From contig CAIWFB010000099.1 in the NCBI GenBank assembly GCA_903911825.1, positions 1-50,272 of the forward strand: a DNA stretch of 50,272 bases, given 5' to 3'. This document shows, in pieces, positions 40,800 through 50,272 of this stretch; position 1 is the first letter of the stretch; each line of letters begins with the position of its first letter. The notes beneath the pieces are model-generated. The model searched no databases. It was not told the origin of the DNA and saw nothing but the letters and a program-made list of their open reading frames with translations. The position numbers and the translations under genes were made by a program. The stretch is from an uncultured Verrucomicrobia subdivision 3 bacterium (lineage in GTDB: Bacteria; Verrucomicrobiota; Verrucomicrobiia; Limisphaerales; UBA11358).

Positions 40800-42119
40800 T
40801 CAGATGGCGAAGTCGGCGTATTCCGGCTTCACCGCTTCCGTCGGCGGCATGAGCATTCCGGCCGCGACGGTGAGGTTCGTGCCCTGTTCCACGAGAATGA
40901 AGGCGCCGGTCTGGCGATTCGTTTCGTAGCCGTCGAACACCAACGGTTTCGCCGTGCGCAGGTGGATGATGCCGAGATCATTCATTGCTAGCCCAGCAGG
41001 ATCAGGCTCTTGCTCGAACGTTTGCAAATCGATTTTGCTCTCGATCTTGGAAACGACGCACTGCACCGTTTGCGTGGTGTGTTTGAGGAAGAATTTTTTA
41101 CCGCCTTGCAACGGACGTTGATTCATCCAGCAAATTTTTGCCTGCAAATCCACAGCGCGACCGGGCAAACGATCCAAGCCGACAATCATGTCACCGCGAC
41201 TGATATCAATGTCGTGCTCCAAGCAAATGGTCACCGATTGCGGGCAAAACGCTTCGTCCAGAGAACCATCGTAGGTCCAAATATCTTTAACCTTCGTCTT
41301 GATGCCGCCGGGCAAGGTGACAACTTCCTGACCTTTGCGCACCACGCCGCTGGCGATCTGTCCACTCAATCCGCGAAAATCATGCAGCTCTTTGTTCGTC
41401 GGATTGTTCGGGCGATTGACCCATTGCACGGGGAAGCGGAACGCGCCAAGATTGCGGTCGCTGGCGATGTGAACCGTTTCCAAATGATCGAGCAACGTCG
41501 GGCCTTGATACCATTTGCAAGCCGTGGAAGGGTCCACCACGTTGTCGCCGTTCAAGGCGCTCAACGGAATGAATTTCACGTCGTGGAACGTGCCAAATTT
41601 TGGCAGAAATTCTTCGATCTCATCGCGGATTTCTTGAAAGCGCGCTTCGCTCCAATCCACTAAATCCATTTTATTCACCGCGATGACGACGTGCGGAATG
41701 CCGAGCAACGCCGAGATGTAAGTGTGGCGCCGCGTTTGTTCAATAACGCCCTGACGCGCATCCACCAACACGATGGAAAGATTTGCCGTGCTCGCGCCCG
41801 TGACCATATTGCGCGTGTATTGCACGTGCCCGGGCGTGTCAGCGACGATGAATTTGCGTTTGGGTGTGGCAAAATAGCGATACGCCACATCAATCGTGAT
41901 GCCTTGCTCGCGTTCGGCGCGGAGGCCGTCCGTGAGATTCGCGAGATTGATCTGGCCACCACCGGTGATGTCGGCGGATTTTTCTAGCGCTTCGACCTGA
42001 TCTTCCATCAACGATTTGGAATCGTAAAGCAAACGGCCGATGAGCGTGGATTTACCGTCATCAACGGAACCGCACGTGTTAAAGCGCAAAAGTTCGATAG
42101 GGTGCTGCGTGTGTGGCAT
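40800..42119 (-). CDS. cysN: Sulfate adenylyltransferase subunit 1 (GTPase)
   Basis: GSVDDGKSTLIGRLLYDSK, ERGQ-like REQGITIDVAYRYF, DTPGHVQYTRNMVTGAS, NKMDLVDW; no C-terminal APS kinase domain. Confidence 0.93.
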   Translation of the reverse strand: MPHTQHPIELLRFNTCGSVDDGKSTLIGRLLYDSKSLMEDQVEALEKSADITGGGQINLANLTDGLRAEREQGITIDVAYRYFATPKRKFIVADTPGHVQYTRNMVTGASTANLSIVLVDARQGVIEQTRRHTYISALLGIPHVVIAVNKMDLVDWSEARFQEIRDEIEEFLPKFGTFHDVKFIPLSALNGDNVVDPSTACKWYQGPTLLDHLETVHIASDRNLGAFRFPVQWVNRPNNPTNKELHDFRGLSGQIASGVVRKGQEVVTLPGGIKTKVKDIWTYDGSLDEAFCPQSVTICLEHDIDISRGDMIVGLDRLPGRAVDLQAKICWMNQRPLQGGKKFFLKHTTQTVQCVVSKIESKIDLQTFEQEPDPAGLAMNDLGIIHLRTAKPLVFDGYETNRQTGAFILVEQGTNLTVAAGMLMPPTEAVKPEYADFAI

Positions 42120-42124
42120 AGCAA

Positions 42125-43063
42125 TCAAAAATATCCGGCTTTTTTACGGTCGTCCATCGCGGCTTCGCTGGCTTTGTCGTCGGCGCGGGTGCCACGTTCG
42201 GTCACGCGGGCGGCGGCAACTTCGCCGATGATGTCATCAACGGTGTAAGCTTTTGAATCAATCATGCCAGTGCTGATCATGTCGGCAATGGTGCGGACGC
42301 GGCAAACCATTCGCTTGATGGGTTCGGTGGGTTTGGGGCGAGCGCCTTCAAATGGGTCTGGCTTGGTCGCATCGGTGTGCGGGGGCGGCACCGGTAGCCA
42401 TTGGCCGCCTTTGCGGTAGCAATCGCGCTCGTGGCTGAAATAAATATTCGGCACTTCGAGCTTTTCCTTTTTGATGTATTCCCAAACGTCCATCTCCGTC
42501 CAGTTGGAGAGCGGAAACACGCGCATGTTTTCGCCGGGATTCACCTTGGCGTTGTAAAGATTCCAGATTTCCGGGCGCTGATTTTTCGGATCCCATTGAC
42601 CGAAGGCATCGCGGAAGCTGAAGAAACGTTCCTTGGCGCGGGCTTTTTCTTCGTCGCGACGAGCACCGCCGATGGCACAATCGAATTGAAATTCCTCAAT
42701 CGCACCGAGCAGCACGGGAATCTGCAATTTGTTGCGGCTGATTTCGCCGGGCGCAGGATGCGCGTGACCTTTGGCAATAGCTTCGTCCACGGTGCGCACA
42801 ATCAATTTTACGCCAAGCTCCTTCGCACGACGGTCGCGGAATTCGAGCAGCTCAGGAAATTCATGGCCGGTTTCGACGTTCAGAAATGGCATTGGCAAAT
42901 CTGCCGGACGGAACGCTTTTTCCGCGAGGCGTAAGAGACAGATGGAATCTTTGCCGCCTGAAAAGAGCAGGGCGGGGCGCTCGAATTCCGCTGCGACTTC
43001 GCGCATGACGTGAATCGCTTCCGTTTCCAGATACTGCAAATGGTCTAATTGATAGCTGCTCAT
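42125..43063 (-). CDS. cysD: Sulfate adenylyltransferase subunit 2
   Basis: ALLFSGGKDSICLLRLAEKAF, NVETGHEFPE, ERFFSFRDAFGQWDPKNQRPE. Confidence 0.95.
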   Translation of the reverse strand: MSSYQLDHLQYLETEAIHVMREVAAEFERPALLFSGGKDSICLLRLAEKAFRPADLPMPFLNVETGHEFPELLEFRDRRAKELGVKLIVRTVDEAIAKGHAHPAPGEISRNKLQIPVLLGAIEEFQFDCAIGGARRDEEKARAKERFFSFRDAFGQWDPKNQRPEIWNLYNAKVNPGENMRVFPLSNWTEMDVWEYIKKEKLEVPNIYFSHERDCYRKGGQWLPVPPPHTDATKPDPFEGARPKPTEPIKRMVCRVRTIADMISTGMIDSKAYTVDDIIGEVAAARVTERGTRADDKASEAAMDDRKKAGYF

Positions 43064-43069
43064 GTGAAA

Positions 43070-43744
43070 TCAGATTCCGGCTCCACCTTCAACCGCCTTG
43101 CCGCCCCACGCGGCGTGCAGACCGCATTCCCGTTTTTCGTCGGCCTTGGCGGGATCAAAATAATCCCACTCGTTCGGCAGGTTGTGCTGTTTGAGATAAT
43201 TTTCCATGTCCGCATCGCTCCAGTAAAAGAGCGGGCTGACTTTCAGTGAGTTGAAATTCTTGTCTTCGCTGACGATATCCAAGCCGGCACGGTTCGGGTT
43301 CTGCACTTTGCGCAACGCAGTGAGCCAAACGGTCGGCGCGAGTTCCCGCATGCCGCGCTGGAAAGGTTCCAATTTCATCGCGGTGCTGAAGGCTTTGATG
43401 CGCTCTTCGTTCTCCGGCGTCGGTTCGGGCATACCGCCGAAAGCCGCATCGTAATGCGCCGCTGTCATTTTGGGGATGAACGCCTTGATGTTCAACTTGA
43501 GCAACTTTTTAACCTGCTCGGCGTGAATGTAGGTCGCGGGACGATTGTAGCCATGATCCACCCACAGCACGGGAATATCCGGCTGCACTTGCGTGACGAG
43601 ATGCAAGATTGCTGCTTCGTAGGGACGATAATTCGTTGAGACGATGGCGCGACCATTCGCTTGGGCGATAGCCCACTTGATGATTTCGAGCGGCGATTTG
43701 GTGCGCAACTCCGCGTTGGCACTGGCGATTTGAGCGGGAGTCAT
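43070..43744 (-). CDS. cysH: Phosphoadenylyl-sulfate (PAPS) reductase-type protein
   Basis: VLWVDHGYNRPATY, KVSPLFYWSDADMENYLKQHNLP, KRECGLH with single catalytic Cys; no CC/CxxC [4Fe-4S] ligands seen. Confidence 0.88.
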   Translation of the reverse strand: MTPAQIASANAELRTKSPLEIIKWAIAQANGRAIVSTNYRPYEAAILHLVTQVQPDIPVLWVDHGYNRPATYIHAEQVKKLLKLNIKAFIPKMTAAHYDAAFGGMPEPTPENEERIKAFSTAMKLEPFQRGMRELAPTVWLTALRKVQNPNRAGLDIVSEDKNFNSLKVSPLFYWSDADMENYLKQHNLPNEWDYFDPAKADEKRECGLHAAWGGKAVEGGAGI

Positions 43745-43745
43745 T

Positions 43746-45431
43746 TTAGTTCGCGGCGGCCGGTTGCTCGTTCAAAAATACGCGATCGCACCAATCACCG
43801 AAACGTTCGTTGGCGTTGCGTTCTTTCGCGAAGCGCGCAAGGACGGGGCGCAATTCGTTTTCGATGTCGGGATCTTTCATCACGTCCTTCCAGACGCGAT
43901 TGAGGCGGGTGCCGGAAGCGTTGCCGCCGAGCCAGACTTGATAACGGCCGGGGGCTTTGCCAACGAACGCGATCTCCGCCATGTAGGGGCGGGCGCAGCC
44001 GTTCGGGCAACCCGTCGAGCGAATGATGATCTCTTCGCTACCGAGGCCGAGGTCGTCGCAAACTTTTTGCAGGCGATCAATCAAGCCAGGCAGGTAACGT
44101 TCAGATTCCGCCAGACCCAGGCCGCAGGTGGGCAACGATGGGCAAGCCATCGAAGCGGCGTGCAGAATGGTCGTTTGATTTTCCGTTTTCACGCCATACG
44201 CCGCGAGCAACATGTTGATCGGGTGTTTATCTTCTTCGCTAACATTGGCGAGAATGATGTTTTGATTTGCGGTGAGGCGAAATTCAACGCCTTGAAACGC
44301 ATCCGCGACGTGGCGTAACGCAGTCTTCATCTTAGCGCCGCCAGCGTCTTTCACGCGGCCCATTGAGACGAAGAGGCCGAGAAACCAACTGCCATCCACC
44401 GCCTTGCGCCAGCCGAGCAAGTCGGCGGTGGTGGTGAATTTATAAGGCGTATTCGGCGCGAGCGTGATGCCGGCGCGTTTGTTGACCTCGTCCTGCATGA
44501 ATTTCACGCCACGTTCGGCCACGACGTATTTCAAACGCGCATGTTTCCGGTCGGTGCGATCACCGAAATCGCGATGAATTGTTAGCACCGCTTTGGCTAC
44601 TTCAACAACCTTATCCGGCGTGAAGAAACCGATGACATCCGCTAGGCGCGCATACGTCGCCTCGTTGCCGTGACTGCGACCCATGCCGCCGCCGACCGCG
44701 AGGTTGTAGCCAATGAGATTATCGTTCTCCACAACGGCGATGAAACCGAGGCAGTTCGTGTAAAGGTCCAGGTCGTTCACCGGTGGAATGACGAACGCGA
44801 CCTTAAATTTTCGCGGCAGATACGTTGCGCCGTAGAGCGGATCCACGAAGTTTTTGTTTTCCGCCGCGTCGTTATCAATCTGCACGCCGTCAATCCAGAT
44901 GGAATGATACGCCTTGGTCTCAGGCGCGAGCGCCATGGCGACCTTATGTGCGTCGGCATAAACTTGTTCGCGCGCCTTGGTGTAAGCGGGCGTGGGCGGG
45001 GCGAGCACGTTACGGTTCACGTCGCCGCACGCCGCGAGCGTGGAGAGCAACGATTCGTTGATGGCTTTAACCAACGGACGCAGACCGCTCAGCACGACGC
45101 CGTGAAACTGGATGCTCTGGCGCGTGGTGATACGCAACGTGTTGTTGCCGTATTTCGAGGCGAGCGTGTCGAAGACGCCATATTGCTTCGCCGTCATGAC
45201 GCCGCCGGGAATCCGGCCACGGATCATCATGATGTATTTCTTGCCCGTCTTGCGCAGATCGCGGTCGTCCTGTTGGTAGGAACCGTGAAATTTCAGGAAT
45301 TGATTGTCGTCGTCGGAGAAATGGTCATTGGCCGGATCGTTGAACGTCGCGGCGATGGTGCCAGCCAACGTGGGGATGGCGGCTTTGATTTCTTCGTTGT
45401 GCGTTAATTTTGCAGGTGCTTCAGCGCTCAT
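43746..45431 (-). CDS. cysI: Sulfite (nitrite/sulfite) reductase hemoprotein
   Basis: KQYGVFDTLASKYGNNTLRITTRQSIQFHGV, ACPSLPTCGLGLAESER and STGCPNGCARPYMAEI siroheme/[4Fe-4S] cysteines; operonic with cysHDN. Confidence 0.9.
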   Translation of the reverse strand: MSAEAPAKLTHNEEIKAAIPTLAGTIAATFNDPANDHFSDDDNQFLKFHGSYQQDDRDLRKTGKKYIMMIRGRIPGGVMTAKQYGVFDTLASKYGNNTLRITTRQSIQFHGVVLSGLRPLVKAINESLLSTLAACGDVNRNVLAPPTPAYTKAREQVYADAHKVAMALAPETKAYHSIWIDGVQIDNDAAENKNFVDPLYGATYLPRKFKVAFVIPPVNDLDLYTNCLGFIAVVENDNLIGYNLAVGGGMGRSHGNEATYARLADVIGFFTPDKVVEVAKAVLTIHRDFGDRTDRKHARLKYVVAERGVKFMQDEVNKRAGITLAPNTPYKFTTTADLLGWRKAVDGSWFLGLFVSMGRVKDAGGAKMKTALRHVADAFQGVEFRLTANQNIILANVSEEDKHPINMLLAAYGVKTENQTTILHAASMACPSLPTCGLGLAESERYLPGLIDRLQKVCDDLGLGSEEIIIRSTGCPNGCARPYMAEIAFVGKAPGRYQVWLGGNASGTRLNRVWKDVMKDPDIENELRPVLARFAKERNANERFGDWCDRVFLNEQPAAAN

Positions 45432-45503
45432 AGCGAACGACCAGCATAACTTGCGGGGAATGACTCTTCAAGTGTGGTTTATCGGAGTCGCGCGATGATC
45501 AGA

Positions 45504-46370
45504 TCATGTTGCGGGCACAAACTTTTGGAGCAGCTTCGTCGCGCCGAACAGGAGCAGAAAGATTACCGCACTCGTCGTTGGCAATAATTGCGGTGCTACG
45601 GCAAGCCAATCCACCAAGACAATTCCCGCGAGCAGATTCGTGACGATTAAGCCCACGTTGAATTCCCCCCCCCGAAACACCAGCCGCACCGCGCGGGTAA
45701 TCCACAGCGCCAGCACCACGGTAATCCACAGCGCGGCATGGCGAAATACTCCAACATTCATCGCCAGCGCTAGGATGATGGGCGCCGCTAGCAAAAGCAG
45801 TGGCCAGAACGGCACCGGCCCACGATAACTTTCCCGTCGCGCCACATAGCTCAAGCCCACGATATAAAGCGCCAGCGCCGCCCCGCAGAAAATCGGGAAG
45901 CCATTCAAGCCCTCCACCCCGCACGCCCCCGCGATGACATACACCCAGAAGCGGCACGCGCCCATCAGCCACGGCGCTGCCATGAAAAATTTATGAGTGA
46001 AGTCATAAAGCAGAATCGTGGCGACCAGTAGGATGGCTGCCAGCGCTGCCACTTTGCCGCCAAAGCACAGGAGTAAAAAGCCCAAGGCCAGTTGCCAAAA
46101 ACCCCAGCGCCAGACCTGCAGTCCAGAAATCTTGCCCGTAGGAATCGGCCGTTCCGCGCGACGTTGTCGGTCAAAATCTTCGTCGAACGCATCGTTCAAA
46201 AACATGCCGCCGGTATAGAGCAGGCTGATGCCAATCAAGAGAAACGGTAGCTTCCAGAAATTCCCGCCGCCGCCGAGCCACCAGCCCGCGAGGCAATTCG
46301 ACCAGACCGTCGGCAAATTCGACACGCGCCCGAGGACGAGCAGTGTGCGGAGTTGCGGGGCGGAATTCAT
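45504..46370 (-). CDS. UbiA-family prenyltransferase
   Basis: NDAFDEDFDRQRRAERPIPTGKIS motif, multiple TM helices. Confidence 0.85.
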   Translation of the reverse strand: MNSAPQLRTLLVLGRVSNLPTVWSNCLAGWWLGGGGNFWKLPFLLIGISLLYTGGMFLNDAFDEDFDRQRRAERPIPTGKISGLQVWRWGFWQLALGFLLLCFGGKVAALAAILLVATILLYDFTHKFFMAAPWLMGACRFWVYVIAGACGVEGLNGFPIFCGAALALYIVGLSYVARRESYRGPVPFWPLLLLAAPIILALAMNVGVFRHAALWITVVLALWITRAVRLVFRGGEFNVGLIVTNLLAGIVLVDWLAVAPQLLPTTSAVIFLLLFGATKLLQKFVPAT

Positions 46371-46484
46371 GGCCGCGAAGGAAACCAGAAACTAGCAGGC
46401 GTGAAAAGAAACTTTGCAGGTGAACAGGACGCGAATCTCATAAGCCGCGCTGACGCTAGTGGTGCTCAGCATCAGCGATTGCTC

Positions 46485-47549
46485 TCAATCAACCAGCTTG
46501 ATTCCCGCGCGCAGAAAACCCAGTGCGTAAGCCATCCCCGCGTGCCACGGGGCGGCGCAACTCATCTGCGGCGCGTGGTCGGGTATGATGACGCCGGCGA
46601 AATTATTTTTCTTCAAAATGTTCAACACGCGTAGCACGTCCACTTCACCGTCGTCGATGAAGGTTTCTTTATAGTGCGGCACCTTGTCGCGGACGTTGCG
46701 GAGGTGGACGTAGCCGAGTTTTTGCTGTTGGCTGTAGGTTTCCACGGCGTCGTAAATATTGCCGTCGTTCATTTCAGCGATGGTGCCCACGCAGAATTCC
46801 AGCGCGTTGCGCGGGCTCGGTTTCAGGTCGATCAATTTCTGATAAAGCTGCGGTTGCCAGACAAGTCGCGGCTGGGCGCGGACGAATGGCAGGGGCGGAT
46901 CATCGGGATGCGCCGCCATGGTGACCCCCGCTGCCTCGGCCACCGGAATGATTTCATCGAGAAAAAATTTCAGGCGCGACCACAGTTGCTCCTGTGTGGC
47001 GGATGGGATATTTCCCGGCGCCGCGTCGTTGTTGTAAACCATGTTCCAGACCATGCCGTTGGGCAGAGGCTTGTCGAGTGGCCCATCCATGCCCACCGCT
47101 TCGGCTTCGCCCCGCGCAAATTTTCCTTTCACGCGCCCGGCGACGCCAGCGATGGAAAAGTTGTAGCCGAACACTGGAATACCCGCCTGACCGACGTTGC
47201 GAATGATGGCTTTGACGTTTTCGATCTGCTGCAATTTCTTCGGGCCATCGAGCAAGATGTCGTGCCAGTGCGCGGGGTCAAAGTTTTCAATCGCCTCCAG
47301 TTCCAGCCCGTGGTCATTGATGTCTTTCTTGATCGAGGCTAACTCATCGAACGTCCACAACTTGTCCGGGTCGCCAGCCAACCCCCAACCGGAATCATCG
47401 CCGCACGGCTGGTCACCGGGTTGGTTGCTGCGCGACGAGCGGAAATAATCCACCAGATGAATGACCAGATGCGTGCAACCGCATTGCTTAGCAAAGCGAT
47501 AATGTTCCGCGTTCAGTTGGTGGCGATACAGCCCAAGTCCAAGTTTCAT
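46485..47549 (-). CDS. Mannonate dehydratase-like (UxuA family) TIM-barrel protein
   Basis: MAAHPDDPPLPFVRAQPRLVW, LEFCVGTIAEM, YVHLRNVRDKVPHYKETFIDDGEVDV, IIPDHAPQM; ATG 47549. Confidence 0.75.
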   Translation of the reverse strand: MKLGLGLYRHQLNAEHYRFAKQCGCTHLVIHLVDYFRSSRSNQPGDQPCGDDSGWGLAGDPDKLWTFDELASIKKDINDHGLELEAIENFDPAHWHDILLDGPKKLQQIENVKAIIRNVGQAGIPVFGYNFSIAGVAGRVKGKFARGEAEAVGMDGPLDKPLPNGMVWNMVYNNDAAPGNIPSATQEQLWSRLKFFLDEIIPVAEAAGVTMAAHPDDPPLPFVRAQPRLVWQPQLYQKLIDLKPSPRNALEFCVGTIAEMNDGNIYDAVETYSQQQKLGYVHLRNVRDKVPHYKETFIDDGEVDVLRVLNILKKNNFAGVIIPDHAPQMSCAAPWHAGMAYALGFLRAGIKLVD

Positions 47550-47596
47550 TTTGTGGGAAGATACGATTTGCGCGGCTACGGGAAAAGTTTTGTTGG

Positions 47597-50272
47597 TCAC
47601 CGATGAAAACTTTCCGGTGGGCCGAGGTAACTAGATTTGGCGTTGCCAGTGTTGATGATGATTTTTTCTACGACGACCGCCGGATCCACCATCCAAATTT
47701 TTAGTGTGTGATAACCCGGCTCATGGATGGTGTGTGTGGATTTGACCTGATGGGAATTATTCTTTACCGACTCTGACCACACCGGATTCGTGGTGTAACC
47801 TTCAAATCCTTTAGGGACAATGGTAATTTCCTGCGGCGCCTCGTTATCGAATGAAACCGCGTAGCGCAGCGGCCGCTCCGGCATAAAGCTGAGTGTCGGG
47901 CCAACGATGGATTCAACCTCAACTGGGCCGTGGCTGAATAAATACATTTTGTATTCAAGACACGGCGAATCTTTTCCGGGCGTCGCCAACGCATCGGCGG
48001 GTGCTTCTGCCCGCATTCCGGAAACGGTGTGCCCGTAGTTGGGAATCTTGATCCAACGGTTCGAGCCGACGTCAGATTTAGCAGTGTAATGCTCCGCTTC
48101 GATGGCAACAAAGCCATCAGCTTCCACAAAACCTTGAATGGTTTCACCAACGGGTTCGGCTGGGTTAAAAGCCTTTACGATGACGGTGAAGTTGGTTTCG
48201 GCACCGCTGAAAACAATCTTGCTGTCAATTCGGCCAATGGGCGCTTTGCGCCAGTCGATGCCGACTTCAAGGCGCCGTTCCTTTTTAATTTCTCCGTGAT
48301 TTCCGCTGAGCACAATCCATGGGTCGTTAATGCTGGCCGAAAATTTGAACGAAGTTTTTCCTCCGTTAAAAACGTCGATGTATCTTGCGGCTTGACCGAA
48401 CTTGTCAAAAACGAGTGTTCCGCCAGTTGTCGCCATGGAGCCCTCCACCGCGATACCCAGCTTGGCAGCTTTTGGTGGTTGGCCTTCAGTCAGCTTGATG
48501 GCATCTAAATTATTTTTCTTCGGGTCGCTCCAATTGGTGTAGCCGATGTATGGCTGATCCATAAAGTGATTCCATTTTCCACCGGCGTAGATGCGGTTGT
48601 AGTGATTGGCCAAGTTGGTTTGTGATGCGAACAGCGCACGGGTTTGGGTGGCAAAATCATTCGCGCTGCTGCGGCCTTGCTGGGCATAGAGTCGGTTTTT
48701 CGCCGCGGCAAGATACAGGGCGTTCAATTGAGCGCAGGCTTTGATGGGATATAAAACAAAGCCGTAAAACGCATCGCGTTGGTTGGGTACGAGCTCGTCG
48801 GAGATTATTTGCGCGCGGACGGCGAGCGCCTTGTAATCGGCGGCAACCGTTTCAAATTCGCGACAATTCACGAGGCTGTAAGTGTCTGCGTCCAGTAGTT
48901 CGGGCTTACGCCGACCATTGAACTTGGTGTAAGTCGTGATCAGCTCGGCGATTTCTTTGGCGTATTTATTTCCAAATTCGCGAGCGGCCCAGAGTTTGGT
49001 AAATTCATCGAGATTTTCGTTCGTCCAGCGCGCGGTGTCCCAGGCGAGGCTCATGAAAAATTCCAGCGGAAATTCACTACTCTTGTTGAGATGACCCACG
49101 TTGACGATCCAGATGCGATCCGCACCGTATTGTTTGGCGAGCGACATTTGATCCCAGATTTTGGGAATGGGGTTGGCGTTGATCCACTGGTAATTGCGCG
49201 GGCCACCGTGATAATCGAAGTGATAATAAACGCCGGAACCGCCGCTGCGGTGGCGTTCATCGGCGGTTGGTAACCGACGGACGTTGCCCCAATTATCTTC
49301 CGCCCACAGCAACGTGACATCGTCGGGCACGCGCATCCCGGCGTTATAATAATCCATCACTTCTTTGTAGAGACACCAGGCTTGCGGCACTTGCGTCAAA
49401 TTGGAGTTAACTTCCTCGGCGATCATCTTCCGCTGAACGTTCACGATTTTTTCGAGCAACGCTTGGTTCGCTTCGGGGCCGCCTTCAGCCATCGGCGTAT
49501 CGTTCGCGCCGCGCAAGCCGAGCGTGATGATGTTTTCAAAATCACGATTTCGCCGAACGCCTTCGCGCCAGAAATTTTCCACGACATCGGGATATTTGGC
49601 ATAATTCCAACTGCCTAGAGTTTTTTGATGTCGCCGATCCCATTCCTTTTGCGCGCGCATCATCGGCTCTTGGTGCGATGTGCCTATGACAATCCCATAT
49701 TCATTCGCCAGCGCCGGATTATTGGTGTCGTCCTCGTTGAAGGCGTTGTTCCACATCGCCGGCCAGAGATAATTTGCGCGGAGCCGCAGCATCAGTTCGA
49801 AAACGTTGGTGTAGAAACCGGGACCGTAATTTGCGGACTTACCCCAACTGGGAGCGCTGCCGAATTTTTCCTGAATCCAGCCACTCAAGGCCGGAGCTTC
49901 GTCGTTGATAAAAATTCCGCGATATCTCACCGAAGGCGGACCATGGAGAAATTTCCCAGCCCTCACGAACAAGTTTTTGTGATGTTGAGGTGGCACATCG
50001 CCCCAATAATGCCAGGGCGATACGCCTATCTGTTCGGACAAATCGTAAATGCCGTAAATCGTGCCGCGCTGATCGCTTCCACAGATAACTAATGCGCTGT
50101 CCACGCCCGGCCACGGTTGCGGCACGACTTGAATGAGGAATGATTCCCATGGGCCGGTGATGGCCGTCGCATCAATTTTCTTTTCGCGAATCAGCCGGTC
50201 AATCAGGGGACTGCGACCGATGCTGCCGATGAGGACGACGTTGTTGCGGAAGCTTTCTTCTTCAGTAGAAAA
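47597..50272 (-). CDS. GH115 family alpha-glucuronidase-like (copy 2), 5' end beyond window
   Basis: SVRYRGIFINDEAPALSGWIQEKFG, LRLRANYLWPAMWNNAFNEDD, DDVTLLWAEDNWGNVRRLP, DRIWIVNVGHLNKSSEFPLEF; frame stays open upstream of 50125 (VLIGSIGRSPLIDRLIREKKIDATAITGPWESFLIQVVPQPWPGVD). Confidence 0.88.
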   Translation of the reverse strand, partial: FSTEEESFRNNVVLIGSIGRSPLIDRLIREKKIDATAITGPWESFLIQVVPQPWPGVDSALVICGSDQRGTIYGIYDLSEQIGVSPWHYWGDVPPQHHKNLFVRAGKFLHGPPSVRYRGIFINDEAPALSGWIQEKFGSAPSWGKSANYGPGFYTNVFELMLRLRANYLWPAMWNNAFNEDDTNNPALANEYGIVIGTSHQEPMMRAQKEWDRRHQKTLGSWNYAKYPDVVENFWREGVRRNRDFENIITLGLRGANDTPMAEGGPEANQALLEKIVNVQRKMIAEEVNSNLTQVPQAWCLYKEVMDYYNAGMRVPDDVTLLWAEDNWGNVRRLPTADERHRSGGSGVYYHFDYHGGPRNYQWINANPIPKIWDQMSLAKQYGADRIWIVNVGHLNKSSEFPLEFFMSLAWDTARWTNENLDEFTKLWAAREFGNKYAKEIAELITTYTKFNGRRKPELLDADTYSLVNCREFETVAADYKALAVRAQIISDELVPNQRDAFYGFVLYPIKACAQLNALYLAAAKNRLYAQQGRSSANDFATQTRALFASQTNLANHYNRIYAGGKWNHFMDQPYIGYTNWSDPKKNNLDAIKLTEGQPPKAAKLGIAVEGSMATTGGTLVFDKFGQAARYIDVFNGGKTSFKFSASINDPWIVLSGNHGEIKKERRLEVGIDWRKAPIGRIDSKIVFSGAETNFTVIVKAFNPAEPVGETIQGFVEADGFVAIEAEHYTAKSDVGSNRWIKIPNYGHTVSGMRAEAPADALATPGKDSPCLEYKMYLFSHGPVEVESIVGPTLSFMPERPLRYAVSFDNEAPQEITIVPKGFEGYTTNPVWSESVKNNSHQVKSTHTIHEPGYHTLKIWMVDPAVVVEKIIINTGNAKSSYLGPPESFHR

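Overview
The window looks like ordinary chromosome from a Verrucomicrobia-like, moderately GC-rich bacterium; the taxonomic placement is inferred from gene content only. It holds about 33 supportable protein genes and one tRNA-Glu(TTC). There is no prophage, CRISPR array or complete mobile element. Main blocks: (i) the edge of an IS3-type insertion sequence, then an ECF sigma/anti-sigma pair and a nucleoside deaminase; (ii) a tightly packed + strand gene train of about 14.4 kb (about 2.4-16.8 kb): GH29 fucosidase, PutA-type proline catabolic enzyme, M60 metallopeptidase, TRIC-like channel, MFS permease, GH2 and GH35, closed by two hairpins; (iii) a DUF3516-type helicase, an MFS transporter, a TerB-like protein and a GH115; (iv) ilvE, mcsA-like, mcsB, accD, comF and a kinase-like gene with degenerate motifs; (v) a small secreted orphan ORF between two REP/MITE-like inverted-repeat elements; (vi) transketolase, GNAT, a divergent membrane pyrophosphatase, radical SAM and DUF748 genes; (vii) a sulfate assimilation operon cysI-cysH-cysD-cysN; (viii) UbiA-family, mannonate dehydratase-like and a second GH115 gene running off the right edge. 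The strongest candidate for an under-described system is block (ii), read as a glycoprotein (mucin- or AGP-like) degradation and proline-use operon. The McsA/McsB arginine-phosphorylation pair, the atypical kinase, the divergent pyrophosphatase and the repeat-flanked orphan are the next best leads. All family calls come from reading motifs by eye; no database search was run.
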